The notes under the pieces are model-generated. The model was given only the letters and a program-made list of their open reading frames with translations, ran no database searches and was not told the origin of the DNA. A program made the translations under genes and the position numbers. From Roridomyces roridus (lineage: Eukaryota > Basidiomycota > Agaricomycetes > Agaricales > Mycenaceae), in contig JARKIF010000003.1 of assembly GCA_029378245.1 (NCBI GenBank), forward strand, positions 1,240,001-1,304,000: 64,000 nucleotides of DNA. Direction: 5' to 3'. Positions 12,060-22,489 of the stretch are shown here, one piece after another (position 1 is the stretch's first letter; each line of letters begins with the position of its first letter).

Positions 12060-12359
12060 TCTTGAGAAGAACGCGCCGCACGTTCTGTATCCAACCCCCA
12101 CCTCCTCCGGCCGACCCTTTGTCTCAACCCTCGCATAAATACCCTCATACTCCGAGGAGACGTACATCTCGAGGTCAATCAACGCCTGCAGGATCTGACT
12201 GTACGTCGATCCGAGCGCCACCGAATGGAGTTCTGGAAGAGCCTTGCTCGCCCACTTGGGTGCATCATCGGCACATGCGGGCGTCTCGTTGTTGACTGCG
12301 TCCGGCATGACTTTGTCCTCCTCATGCGTTCCCGAGTCCTTCTCATCCAGGCGACTCGA
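12060..12359. other. Spacer with an unexplained minus-strand frame
   Basis: A minus-strand frame of about 115 codons (12054-12398) includes DAPKWASKALPELHSVALGS and TYSQILQALIDLE. It has a composition more protein-like than typical spacer, but no start, promoter or family could be fixed, and it runs into the duplicated PIG-U segment. It may be a fragment of another gene cut by the duplication. Confidence 0.3.
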
Positions 12360-13617
12360 GAATTGCGTGTTCTTCAATATGGACCATCTCTGATACAATT
12401 GGTGCGTGGGCTCTGGTACAACTGTGGAGAGCGCGTCAAAGAGTCGCGCAAACCTCCCGAGAGGGTTTGATTGCTGCGGCGTGCGTGTGCTGTCTTTTCT
12501 GCGCGATAATATCTGACTGTAGCTTCCAGATATCTTTTGAATCCTTACCTGTTCTTGCCCACATTAGCCCTCTCAACATCGACATTTGAAAACACCCTTG
12601 CTCTTCTTTCTCTGCTATTTGCAGCTCGAGGTAACTTTCCTCGATCCTCTTAGCCCTTGTTTTCTGACGGTCCAACCAGGCCATGCCTCGCCTTCGTTAC
12701 TAGCAGCTGCTATCCTTCTGCAACTCTCCTTGAGCTCTGTTGTTTTGCTCGCGCCATTGGTATTGCTGCTTGCCAGCAGCCCTGTATCCCAGCTAGCCTC
12801 ACCTCGAGCATTCTCTGGGAACGTCAAGATAATAATACCTCTCCTTGTGGAATTCCTGGTGTATACCAGCGTGCTTACTCAGGTTTCTGCCTGGTTTCCG
12901 GGGGCTGGGCGTGGATTCCTCAGACATGGGGCGCAATGTCAGTCGCCTCGTTTCTCGTCAACATATCACTCAATTGCGTTCTAGTCTCACTTGACCGGAT
13001 TTAACTCCCAACGTTGGACTTTGGTGGTATTTCTTCACTGAAATGTTCGACCACTTTCGGCCTTTCTTCCTGATGGTGTTCTCCGTACGTCTTCTACACC
13101 CTTGTGCCCCCTTTCTGATACCGAATAGATCCATCTCCTCATCTACATCGCCCCCGTCTGCATTAAATTCCAGTACGCTGCATCTTGTCTTTCTCGCAGA
13201 AAGTCTTACTCGAAATAGATATGATTACCTTTACGCAGCATTCATCCTGCTCGGAGTGCTAGGCACCTTCAAGTCATATCCGACCATGGCCGACCCTGGT
13301 CTGTTCCTTAGCATGATCGCCCTATTCCCCGAAATATACCCATGTGAACGACCTTCTCTTCGCTTCAAACATAGCACTCACCGCTGGCTGTAGATCTGAG
13401 ATACCCCATCGTCACAACCCCGCTGCATTTACACGCCGCGTTGTTAATGCCTCTTTTCCACCGGCTCAACCAGGGGACGGGCAACGCCAACTTCTTCTAC
13501 GCCTCCACCTTGGTATTCGCCTGTGCGAATGGGGCGGCGTTGACGGGTTGCGTATGGGCGGGGCTTCGGATAGCTATTGGTCCACCACAAGAGGGTTTCT
13601 CTGTTGTACAAGAATAA
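12360..13617 (+). pseudogene. Partial duplicated PIG-U, broken
   Basis: Copy of the PIG-U coding region from the IACS-IWTISD exon to the stop codon; the first exons are missing. Introns are kept at the same places. Lesions relative to the intact gene: one base is lost in the run encoding VSALVSGGW (near 12893), which shifts the frame; CTC ACT TTA has become CTC ACT TGA, a stop in the exon before DLTPNVGLWW; and six bases (atttgt) are missing near 13464. With no promoter or 5' exons and at least two inactivating changes, it should not make a functional transamidase subunit. Confidence 0.8.
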
Positions 13618-13711
13618 TGCTTTAGATCTATTCGCAGCGGCCCCACGTGTATATATTAGTACGATAAGACAATTGCGGTACAAAACGAGCGTCAATGTGC
13701 CAGGGAAATCT
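12360..13711 (+). repeat. Direct repeat copy B (PIG-U 3' segment)
   Basis: Matches 8967-10321 in the same orientation. Right edge: the shared string ends in CAATGTGCCAGGGAAATC at about 13711, after which the sequence turns into the 3' flank of the GH128 gene. No target-site duplication or terminal inverted repeat is evident, so a recombination event is more likely than transposition. Confidence 0.85.
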
Positions 13712-13730
13712 ATGCTATGCAGTCCGTATA

Positions 13731-15095
13731 TCACCAAATGAAAGCCATCGCCACCGCGAAAAGTAGCGAACCCCATGCCACGTCCCCGGCCACTCTCCGT
13801 CCACCACTTGGGGTCTGTGTCGCAAACGCCGGGGTCGGACCTACGTCCGACGCAGGGGAGACGGTGGTATACCCTCCTCCAGCCGTATTCGGCGCAGGCG
13901 CAAGGTCGCCTGTCCCCGAGCCGGTGGGATTGGGGAGCGCATTGACGACTTTCGTGGCGGCGTCGATGTAGACTTGGCCTGCGGCGTTGAGGTTGCCGTT
14001 CACGTCAAGCAGATCTGCGGGTCGGTGAGCTCGGGAAAAGCAGGGAGAGGGAAGACGGACTATAGTGAGAGCCATCGTTGGGGCGCTGGGAGGAATGTCA
14101 ATGGCGGGACATGGGAGAGTGGTGTAGAGCAGCTTACGAAGTAGCCAAACCACGCATATCGCTCCACCCAGTCCAACGAGTCGAGCATGGCGACTGTCGA
14201 GTTGAGGAAATCGAGTACGACAGTGTCATTCGTCGACGTTTCCGCCCACTCGGTGACCCAAAGCGTCTTGTTGCTAACTGTCGTTCAGAACGCAGTCTCA
14301 AAGTAGAATGAGGATGACGAACAATTGCCCGTGGAGTTGGTAGAGATAGTCGGTGAAACCGCCCACACCGTCGCCGTACCAATGGAAAGGGATAAAGTCG
14401 ATGGTGCATTGGGAGCACTCATTCATGAAATCCGTTAACCAGTCGCGGCCACTCGACGAAATGGCCGGCGCGCCCAACCGAATACCATCGGCCTTCAAGG
14501 GCTCGATGTACTGCATCCACAGCTGCGCGGCGTATGAAGCATTGATGTTGGACTAGACGAGATGAGTCCACGCGATTAGATTGATAGCAACCGCATACCT
14601 GTTGGTCAAAATCCGGTTCGTTGAACGCCTACATGAATGATGGTGATCGTATCCAAAGACAAGCGAGCGGAATTTTAGATCACCCACCAAGAGAGTCTTG
14701 GCCCCGAGTCCCTTCATCGTGACGGCCAGGTTCTCGATGTCGGCAGCACCCCATTGCATGGGAATGAATTCCAGGCCAGATTCCACAATGTTGTCGGGAG
14801 GGTTCAAACTCCAAGTGTACACCCAACTGGCGACGCTCGCGGTGGAGTTTGCCTTGAGGATGTCGGTCGCGTTCGTAGCAGCATAGGCGAGGCCGCGTTT
14901 AGGATTGGGTTTTGCGGTGGTGGTGGTGGTGGTGGTGGTGGTGCTAGCGGCGACCGACGACGTGGTTTTTGCGGCAGTGGTGTTGGTGGTGGTGCTAGCG
15001 GCGACCGACGACGTGGTCTTTGTGGCAGAGGTGTTGGTGGTGGTAGCAGCGACCGACAGAAGGAGCGGAAAAACGAACGTCGAGAGGAAAAGCAT
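13731..15095 (-). CDS. GH128 glycoside hydrolase, GPI-anchored
   Basis: Secreted beta-1,3-glucanase-type enzyme of the Asl1-like/GH128 fold, probably acting on the fungal cell wall. Starting at 15095 the signal peptide is MLFLSTFVFPLLLSVAATT. A Ser/Thr-rich linker with poly-Thr tracts and a repeated TKTTSSVAAS-type unit follows, then the catalytic domain from KRGLAYAATNATD. Active-site candidates are the acid/base Glu in AFNEPDFDQQ and the nucleophile Glu in LWVTEWAET; PFHWYGDGVGGF is also typical. The C-terminus carries a Pro/Ser-rich stretch and ends in a hydrophobic tail (WGSLLFAVAMAFIW), the form of a GPI-attachment signal. An upstream frame extension to 15137 exists, but the later ATG gives the better signal peptide. 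A TATA box lies 74-80 bp upstream. Confidence 0.88.
14920..15052. repeat. Simple and tandem repeats in GH128 linker
   Basis: Plus-strand ggtggt runs (Thr codons on the coding strand), and two copies of a unit that includes gctagcggcgaccgacgacg, encode the threonine-rich linker. Such tracts vary in length between strains. Confidence 0.7.
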
Positions 15096-15168
15096 CCTGA
15101 AGATGGGGGGCGAGAAGGAACCGCAGAAACTAGCCACGCGGAGAGAAATTTCAGCCGGGGAGAGTAGG

Positions 15169-15175
15169 CTTTATA
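15169..15175 (-). promoter_or_regulatory. TATA box of GH128 gene
   Basis: TATAAAG on the minus strand, 74-80 bp upstream of the GH128 start codon. Similar boxes precede several other genes for secreted proteins in this window. Confidence 0.5.
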
Positions 15176-15537
15176 CTCGAGTTGCATTGACATCTGCTAT
15201 GGATGTACCAGGGGCAATCTGCCTCGGTCGACACTTCAGGCACTTGTGAATCACACTGTCCATGTCGCTTTTTCATTCTCCGGCAGGATATAAGTAGAGA
15301 GGTCGCCGAGATTCGAACAAAAAGCGGAGGTTTGGCGGACGCGCGGAGGTACTTGCGGCGACTGAACCGAGAATACAAGGAAGATCAAGGACCCGAGTGC
15401 CTGTGTGCGCTGAAATCGACGTCCGACTTAATCACGCACATCTCGGACGTCCGGAATGGACAGTTTGAGTGCCTGCGACAAGTCGGCATCAAGGCAGTCG
15501 GCAAGAACGATCACCTGCTCTCGCTCACACGATCGAC

Positions 15538-16330
15538 ATGTCGTCCTCAACTCACACCATCTTCACAGCGACTTCAGCTTTCTCGCTTGCTGGAGTCCTC
15601 GCAGTCGGAATCATCGCATACGTCTCTGCCAACGCGCTCCTCCCCAAAAATGCTCCATGGATCAACCGCTGTACGCCTGAACCATTCCGTTTCCCATGCT
15701 CCAGACTGAGCTTGCCGTTCTGCAGTTACATTCATCTGGCTGGCTTTTGACGCCATGATACATTTCTCCTTTGAAGGCTCATTCCTCTACCTCTCTACTT
15801 TCGGGCGTACAGTCAACTCGAGCGTCGGGCCCTTTGCGGAACTCTGTTTGTCCTCATCCTAGCTCTAACTTTCCCTAGAACTCACTAGCACGAAAGGGAA
15901 AGAGTACGCCGCGGCCGACTTCCGCTGGGGCACCGCCGACCCGACCGTAGTCTCTCTCGAGATTCTCACCGTTCTCGGCGCTGGCCCGATGTGCTGTTAC
16001 ATTCTCAAGCAGCTGATTGACGACGACCCCGCGAGGCACTATTGGATAGTCGTTCTGTCCACGGCCGAGCTGTACGGCGGCTGGATGACTTTCTGCCCCG
16101 AATGGTTGACGGGCTCACCAAACTTGGACACGTCGAATGCCCTCTTCTTGTGGGTCTACCTCTTCGTGCGTAGAACTCTTACTTCGGGTCCGCTCTCGGT
16201 ATTAACGCGCCCCTAGACAATGAATGTTATCTGGGTCTTCATTCCGTTCGCGCTCATGGTCGACTCGTACGGCCAAATCGCAAAATCGCTGCGCGCCACG
16301 CAGGCAGCCAGCCGAGCAAAGAAAGCTTAA
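15538..16330 (+). CDS. EBP-type sterol delta8-delta7 isomerase
   Basis: ER membrane enzyme of the emopamil-binding (EXPERA) family, which moves the sterol double bond from C8 to C7. The start at 15538 gives MSSSTHTIFTATSAFSLAGV, the first membrane segment. Residues matching those known to matter in human EBP are present: His and Glu in MIHFSFEG, Glu and Thr in SLEILTVLGAGP, and Asn and Trp in TMNVIWVFIPF. The block AELYGGWMTFCPEWLTGSPN is also typical. A lysine-rich C-terminus (RAKKA) fits an ER protein. Most fungi use the unrelated ERG2 for this step, but EBP-like genes also occur in fungi. The intron near 15846-15888 is not resolved: the obvious GT-AG pairs leave a stop or shift the frame, and a 39-nt intron from 15850 is the only in-frame choice found. 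Confidence 0.8.
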
Positions 16331-16447
16331 TACTACATTATTCGCGTCCGCACCAATGCTCTATTAAGTCCGTGTCGTATGTAGGTAAAATATAAGTTCA
16401 AGTGAGTCTTTTACAAAGCGAAGGAGACGCGACCAAGACGTTGCGAA

Positions 16448-17025
16448 TTATTTTCTGGTGATTTTGAATTGCGGGGAGGCGTTTCCGCTGAGGAAGTAAT
16501 TTAGAAGACGAAGACGCCAAGGAAGGAAGATGCACGCACCTGTCGCCGAAGAGAACGATGATGTAGTTACTGCGGGTCGGGACGTTCGGGACCGTGACGA
16601 GGGCATGTCCAGTACCGATGGTGAAGTTTTGCGCGAGCGGCGAGCCTGGTGGAATCAGCGTTGGATACAGAGAAAGGAACGCGTCAAACGCACTGTTGTT
16701 CAGATTCTCACTAACGGCGACGTGGCCTCTGCCGTCGGTGTAGTTGGTGAGGAAGCCGAGGACGAGCGTTCCCTCGAAGTTTCTGGTTCCAGGTGGAATG
16801 TTGTCCGTTTCTGCCAGAAAGACGCGAATTAGGAACGAACGGACGCGAAAGGAGCCGAAGACGCGTACCCCAGGTGACATTTTGAATGGACCCTACGGTC
16901 CAAACGTCTGCCGCCTTGGGCGAGGTAATGTGCGGGGTGACGACCACGAGCTGCTGAGGTCCGACTGGGGTGCTGGCCGTTGAGAGGGCGAGGGTGAGCA
17001 GGGAAAGGAGGGTGGTGAAGATCAT
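16448..17025 (-). CDS. Kre9/Knh1-like secreted protein (outer left)
   Basis: Small secreted protein with the Kre9/Knh1 N-terminal domain found in Ser/Thr-rich GPI-anchored wall proteins. MIFTTLLSLLTLALSTAST is a signal peptide. The domain runs from TPHITSPKAADVWTVGSIQN through NVTWETDNIPPGT, LVLGFLTNY, NFTIGTGHALVTVPNVPTRS and NYIIVLFGDSGNASPQFKI to a short basic end (TRK). Two or three introns are needed; the last joins GDS to GNASPQ. Unlike its mirror partner at 32773-33594 it has no Ser/Thr-rich stalk or GPI tail, so it should be freely secreted. The closest relative in the window by motif (GFLT; RTN/RSNYI-VLFGDSGN) is that partner. A TATA box lies at 17087-17093. Confidence 0.78.
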
Positions 17026-17086
17026 GGTGATCAAGGAAGAGAGAGAGAGCGCTGTTGAGATGGATGTGGTTGGGAGGAAAGAGCAA

Positions 17087-17093
17087 CTTTATA
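17087..17093 (-). promoter_or_regulatory. TATA box of outer-left Kre9-like gene
   Basis: TATAAAG on the minus strand, 62-68 bp upstream of the start codon at 17025. Confidence 0.5.
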
Positions 17094-17341
17094 CTGTCAG
17101 TCACGCTGCTCGCTTCTTAACAGTTTCGGGGTGGGTTCTTTTCGTCTCCCGCAATTAATGTGTAAACCGCCGCACGTAGCCTCGTGGCCGCACCACTCCA
17201 AGCCTCGAACGATTCGATTCATTCAAACAAAAGAAGCAAGTATGTTACCCAATTGGGACTGAAATTTGACAGAGATCCACATATATCCTTGCTCGAGACC
17301 AGAAGTAAATGAATTGCAATACAGACAAGGACGCGCATCTT

Positions 17342-17911
17342 CTAGTCAATCGTAAACTCTGGACTCCGATTTCCACTGTCTCCCATCAATACGACGATGT
17401 ACTGGCTCCCGGGCGAGACTTGCGGCACAGTTACGGTGTGGTGGCCGTCCATGATGTCGAAGCCTTCAGCGAGCGGGTGGTCTGAAAAGTAAAGTAAATG
17501 AATTAATAACGTAGTTGCTTAGGAGACAGTGAAACTCCACCCACCAAGGTCAAGGTGTTCGCCGGGACTGCCTGACTCGAAGTGTCCGAGGAGAATCTTG
17601 CCCTTCTGATTCGAGACGCTCTTGGGGGCGTTGGCTGTCGACCTGAAACAAAGGAACAGTCAGGGCGAGGCCTCGCGGGTGGGCAGGAGCGCCACTCACC
17701 ACGTAACCTGGACCTGCGTGCCTCGAGTCCATCTTGTCGAAGAATCAGGGCTGGTAATCGGTGGCGCGTAGACGTCGCGAGGAGAAAGAGGCATCGAGGT
17801 GGTGTTGAGAGCCGGAGAAGGGGACTCTTGGTAGGGTAGTGCGTTTGTTTGAGAAAAAAGGGCCAAGAGCGAGACGCCGTGGAGAGTAGCAGAAGCAAAT
17901 GTAGAGAACAT
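17342..17911 (-). CDS. Kre9/Knh1-like secreted protein (inner left)
   Basis: Secreted single-domain protein. The start at 17911 gives MFSTFASATLHGVSLLALFS, a good signal peptide; an in-frame upstream extension is possible. Domain motifs in order are PLSPRDVYAPPITSP, QVQVTWSTANAPKSV, NQKGKILLGHF, LDHPLAEGFDIMDGHH, VTVPQVSPGSQYIVVLMG and DSGNRSPEFTID, ending at a TAG at 17342. Introns follow VTW and HLDL. The RDVY-PP and HPLAE-FDIM motifs are shared with the gene at 31971-32506 and not with the outer pair, which identifies that gene as its mirror partner. No GPI signal. It is transcribed away from the Rif1-like gene at 18330. Confidence 0.78.
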
Positions 17912-18329
17912 AAGGACCAGCTTGAGTTCTTGGGTGCGGAAAGGAAGAAGAGAAGATTTCAAGGTAGTCGGAGAAGATGATAGTTAGAAGTAAGGAGTTT
18001 GGCGGCTGTGAGGCTGACCGACGCGGCTTTTGAAGGGTGGCTGACATTAATGAGACACCACAGGGGCGCTCGCGGTTGAGCTAGTCGTATGCAGCGGTGT
18101 GACTCGTCATCGAGTCGAACGATGAGCGCTAATAACACGAGTCGGGAGTCACATGAGTCACATAACACTTCCTTTTTCGACCCAACTCCGAAGAGAAGGA
18201 CCAAGTTGTACGCGTCCCTCTTGCTTGCCCTGTTCATTGTTCTCAAGATCCCACGTGTAGCCTGGAACACATTCCTCGCTCCCATGTCCCTCCTCCCCCG
18301 GTCATGAAATAGACGACAAACAAGACCCT
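17912..18329. other. Divergent promoter region, inner-left Kre9-like / Rif1a
   Basis: About 420 bp between divergent start codons. A plus-strand frame from about 18123 encodes FFDPTPKRRTKLYASLLLAL and, further on, IPRVAWNTFLAP. RVAW would fit an RVxF-type PP1 motif, but no intron was found that joins it in frame to the Rif1-like coding region. The true 5' end of that gene may therefore lie here. Confidence 0.4.
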
Positions 18330-21300
18330 ATGTCGCCAGATAACCCATTGGCCTCACCCGTGTACTTCATGGCGCCCGCGGAGACCTTAATGGAATCCCT
18401 GGGCCCCAACGTTGACGACATCTCGTGCCACGACCTCACCGAAGCATACAACGCCTTTTCCAACAGAATCAAGTCGCAAATACGCGTTATTTTGAGCGTG
18501 CCAGAGCCGCAGCCTGCCCTCGTTTCGCTCCAGGAACATTCCCATCGAATCGTGCAGGCACTCCGTCGCGACATGAAACGCACGCGACAAGACCCAGCGG
18601 CCAATACTTCATTCCAGAGCAACTCGTCGCAGGAGGAAGAGATCCGGGTCGCGCGAGATTTCGCCCTACTCAATCACCATGTACTTTGCTTTGTATCCGA
18701 TATTTTCAGCTTTCCGCCGTTGTACTCTATCTTTTCTGGTGCGTCTGCCACTGTCATCTCGTTGCACCTCGCTGAACATAAACTAGTGGATGATCTTGGA
18801 GCCATTTTGAACGACCTTCTCGTGTTGGGATCAGCTGAATCCATCCCCAGCCCAGCTTCCTGCCGCACATGGACCCTCATCGTATGGATCTTATCCGTGC
18901 AGAATCTCCCGTCGGCAATTGTGTCTTCGTTCAGGCGCGAGATAGTCTCCGTCGTGAAACGCGCACTCGAGGGGAAAATGGGCAAAGATCAAGCCAAGTT
19001 GAACGGTCTCAAGGTTGTCAAATCTCTCTCGAATTTGAATCCACAGCTCAAACTGTCGCTTGTAGGCTTCAAGCCAGTTTTTAAAGCTGTATCCGAGCTT
19101 GTTTTCCTCGCCCCTATTGGATGTATTCCCTTGTGTATTGCACAACCTCATTTCAGAGTCGCCCTCTCAACGGCTCCAAGCCGCTGTTGCCCTTGGCCAC
19201 TTTGCGCGGGCCAAGCTTGGCGGTATTTCCGGTAGCTGTCATACGTCCCTCTCTGCAATCCTCACGACTTTCATCGACTCCGAGATGACCAAATCCAAGT
19301 CTCTCCAGCACCAACCTCGGCTTCGCACCTTTATGAAGACGGCATTGTCTGCGGACACGGATGCTCCTCCTGCAGAGAGCCCCTTTTGGGTCGTCCAACT
19401 GCTGGCGTCTTTTGTGGTTCTCTTGGACGATTCGTTCTTTTCGAATTCTCGTACGCTCAAGTTGACGCTTCAATCGCTCGAACAAGTGGCAGGGCATAAG
19501 CGTCACCTCGTTGCAGATCTGCACCCTCATGTTTGGAGATGCCTCGTCTGGGTGTCTTCCAGGCTGCCCGTCCCCACTGATGAGGGCGAGGATCGAGTGT
19601 TTTTGACGCTAAAGCAGGATGTGAGGGGTGGCATCGGCCTGGCATTGGTTTTTTCATTGCTTGGGAGCGCCCCAGATGGTGGCGATACGACAGTCGCGTT
19701 GTCGAAAGCCCTTGTCGTTGTTGGGGACATGCTTTCCAGTGGCGATAGAATCGTTCAGGTGGATGGGATGGCTCTCTTGACGCGCCTCTTGTACAATCCC
19801 TCGAAAGGGGCTGCGTCGGTCGCCCCACAAGATCTATTGATACCGCAGCTGTTTGACGGCAGCCTTCTTTCGCCCAAACGAGAAGCCGTCAGCGCTACGG
19901 CACGCTCGCTCCAACGGCTCGACATCGGTCAGCTGCGACTGTTATCCGAGTCGGAGATTAACCGCGAGTGGGATACTCTCGCTGATTTGTGGGCCCGGGC
20001 CACGCGTATCTCCCTTCAAGACAATTTCGATGAGCTCACATTACCGCCTCCATACTTGACTGTGGCGAAATACAAACAACATCTGCTTCGCGCCTGGCAA
20101 TCTTTACTCCTCATGCCATCCGACCTTACTCAGGGCTACGGCCACCTGACGACTCCGGCACCGTTCCCAGCGAAGATTGCCGATGTTATTTGTTCGTTCA
20201 TCGTGCCGGTGGACAGAACGGAGGCGCAGGCGCAGCAATTGTGTCTTGTCAGCAGGATGTGGAACACGGTGACCAACGTCTTTCAGCCGTCTTGGCTCGC
20301 TTCGCCGGCGGAAGCTGTGCTTGTTGCTGTCCTGAAGCAGGATTATAACATATCCGAGGAAGTGGTGCGCGATTTGTGGGTGGCGTTTTGCGATAAGCTC
20401 GGCTCTTATGGTGTCTGTTCTGCTACGCGAGAGGTTTTGGACCGGGCGCCTTCGGTAGAGGTGAAGAGGAGGCTTTGGAACACGGCTGTGGAATCGGTGC
20501 CCAAGGCCGATTCGCCTGTTTCGTGGAAAGATTTGGCTTTTCTTGTTGGCGTTCCTTGCAGGTTTGAATATTCCCATTTCTTTGACGATGTGCTGACAAA
20601 TTTTCAGGTGTATGTTCGATTTTGACTTTGAAGCTTGGAAAGAACTTGTGCGCGTGACCATCGAGAACGCCAAGGTCGAGTCAACTACACCCGCCGCCGC
20701 CATCGAATACATCTTCGCGCTTTTGGGGAGCACTGAGAAGCTCTCAGAATCCCCCAAGGAGTTGACGATACTGTTGGCGTACGTTGACCTCGCGGAAGAG
20801 ACAGACCTACCCGAGACCACCATCCGGGTGATCCAGAAAGCTTTGACCAGCCTTTATCCTGAGCAAGCAACGAAGCCGGCTTCACTAGCGGTCATCCAGC
20901 GAACTCGAGATATCATGATATCCGCACCCTCAGGGTTGGCGCTTCCCCTCGTGCTTTCATTGCAAGAGACTTTTTGCCCGTGGCTCGAGGATGCGAATGA
21001 ACTTCTCGATGACGATGTACGGAAAGAAGTGGTGCGTTCGCTCATCTTTCCCTTCCTTGCTTAGCTCAACCGCAGAGCAGGCGCAGTGCTTGTACGCAAC
21101 TTCCCTATCGACAATCGGTGATATTGAGCCTTCCGGCGAGATTCTAGTCTCAATTTCGCGCTTCCTTGCAACATTCGCCGATAGTGCCGCGTTTGAGCCA
21201 TTTTGGAAGATGACGTATCACGGGCGGGACGAGTTTGTGCCCTTGTATACGGAGAAGATCAAGTCGATCTTACGGATTGTGGATGGAGTGTGGGGCGACA

Positions 21301-22428
21301 ATTTCGCTGCTGATATCTCTCTGGACAGCGATTCTGAAGTTGATTCACATGCGGTGGGTACTATTTATCTTTATTTGGTCCATTTCTGAATTTGCATCAG
21401 GGCAGTTCTTGTGCCGAGTCGCAAGCGGACTATGAGGCCAACATGGAAGTGGATGATGATGATGACAAGAGCACGTCCACTATCCGACGTCGTTCTCGGA
21501 CCCCAGTCCCGTCCAGCTGTATCGAAGAACTGCAGCAGTCGGGTTCTTCTGTTTCCACCATCCACGGGCGAAAGTCTCCCGTATCTGCGAAGCGTGGCAC
21601 TGAACGCCAAGGTGTGGTCATTACTATCGCCTCACTTCATCGCTCATGTGCATCTACAGCAGACACGGCTCGCAAACGAAGGAGAACTGATGACAGCGTT
21701 GGTTCCAACGCGATCGCTGGGCCTTCTCGAATACCTGCCGAGCCAATGAACAGAACTGGTTCCATCGTTCTCTCTTCTTCTCAGCGTAGTTCGACCTCAA
21801 AACGGAAGGGGAAAGGCAGGCTCGTTCTTGACTGCGTTGAGGTGGCCGGCCCTTCAACTTCACAGCAAAAAAAGAAACGGCGGCTTCTGCTTGACTGTGT
21901 CGAACTTCCCACTTTTGCGACTTTCAAGAGGCGGCGAGTGGCAGAGATGTCGCTGCCCACACCTTCTCCTTCCATTAGGCCGCCCCCTACTCGCGATCCT
22001 TCCCCGAAAGAGGAAGAGGAAGATTATGATAGTTGGGAGGCGGGTATCTCGATGGCTGAACTGCAACATGTGCGTCAAACCACTGGGTGTGACACAGCGC
22101 ACCGTGAGTCCATTTTTAGCTGCTTTCGAACATAACTGAGCAACCTTTAGCTTCGTCAGAGGGCTATGACTTTCCTGATCCCTCATCGGATGATTCCAGA
22201 CAACGTTCTCATACAGTACCTATTCCACCGCGCCAGCATCATCCACAGCTAAGACGGAACAAGACATCTTCACGAATGGACGCGCTGGAGCGCGCGTACA
22301 CTGCTATAACAGACCCGGATGGTGAATCGCAACCCATCCACGACCTCGTTCAAGCGACACGTTGGGTCCACCAGATCGGCGCAGCGTTGAACGAGCAGAT
22401 AGGCAGGAAACTGGATAAGGCACGATAG
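18330..22428 (+). CDS. Rif1-like telomere/replication-timing protein, copy a
   Basis: Large HEAT-like protein resembling the Rif1 N-terminal domain; Rif1 acts at telomeres, replication origins and double-strand breaks. The helical region spans most of the protein: AYNAFSNRIKSQIRVIL, LYPSLFSSPLLDVFPCVL, HNLISESPSQRLQAAVALGH and PSWLASPAEAVLVAVLKQDY. Introns are inferred after YSIFS, in the 19010-19090 region, near 20565-20610, 21028-21090 and 21353-21405, and finally before SSEGYDFPDPSSDDS. The C-terminal tail is acidic/basic and disordered. It holds two copies of a basic-LLDxVE motif (about 21799-21852 and 21866-21915), then ends RWVHQIGAALNEQIGRKLDK AR. It is paralogous to the minus-strand gene at 26592-31149 over its whole length. 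No RVxF or SILK motif is visible in the part assigned here. The start codon is uncertain. Confidence 0.72.
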
Positions 22429-22489
22429 TTCTACTACTACTAATTCTGTAACGCAACCCACTGTATTTTCTATTCATGGGCATTTTGGC

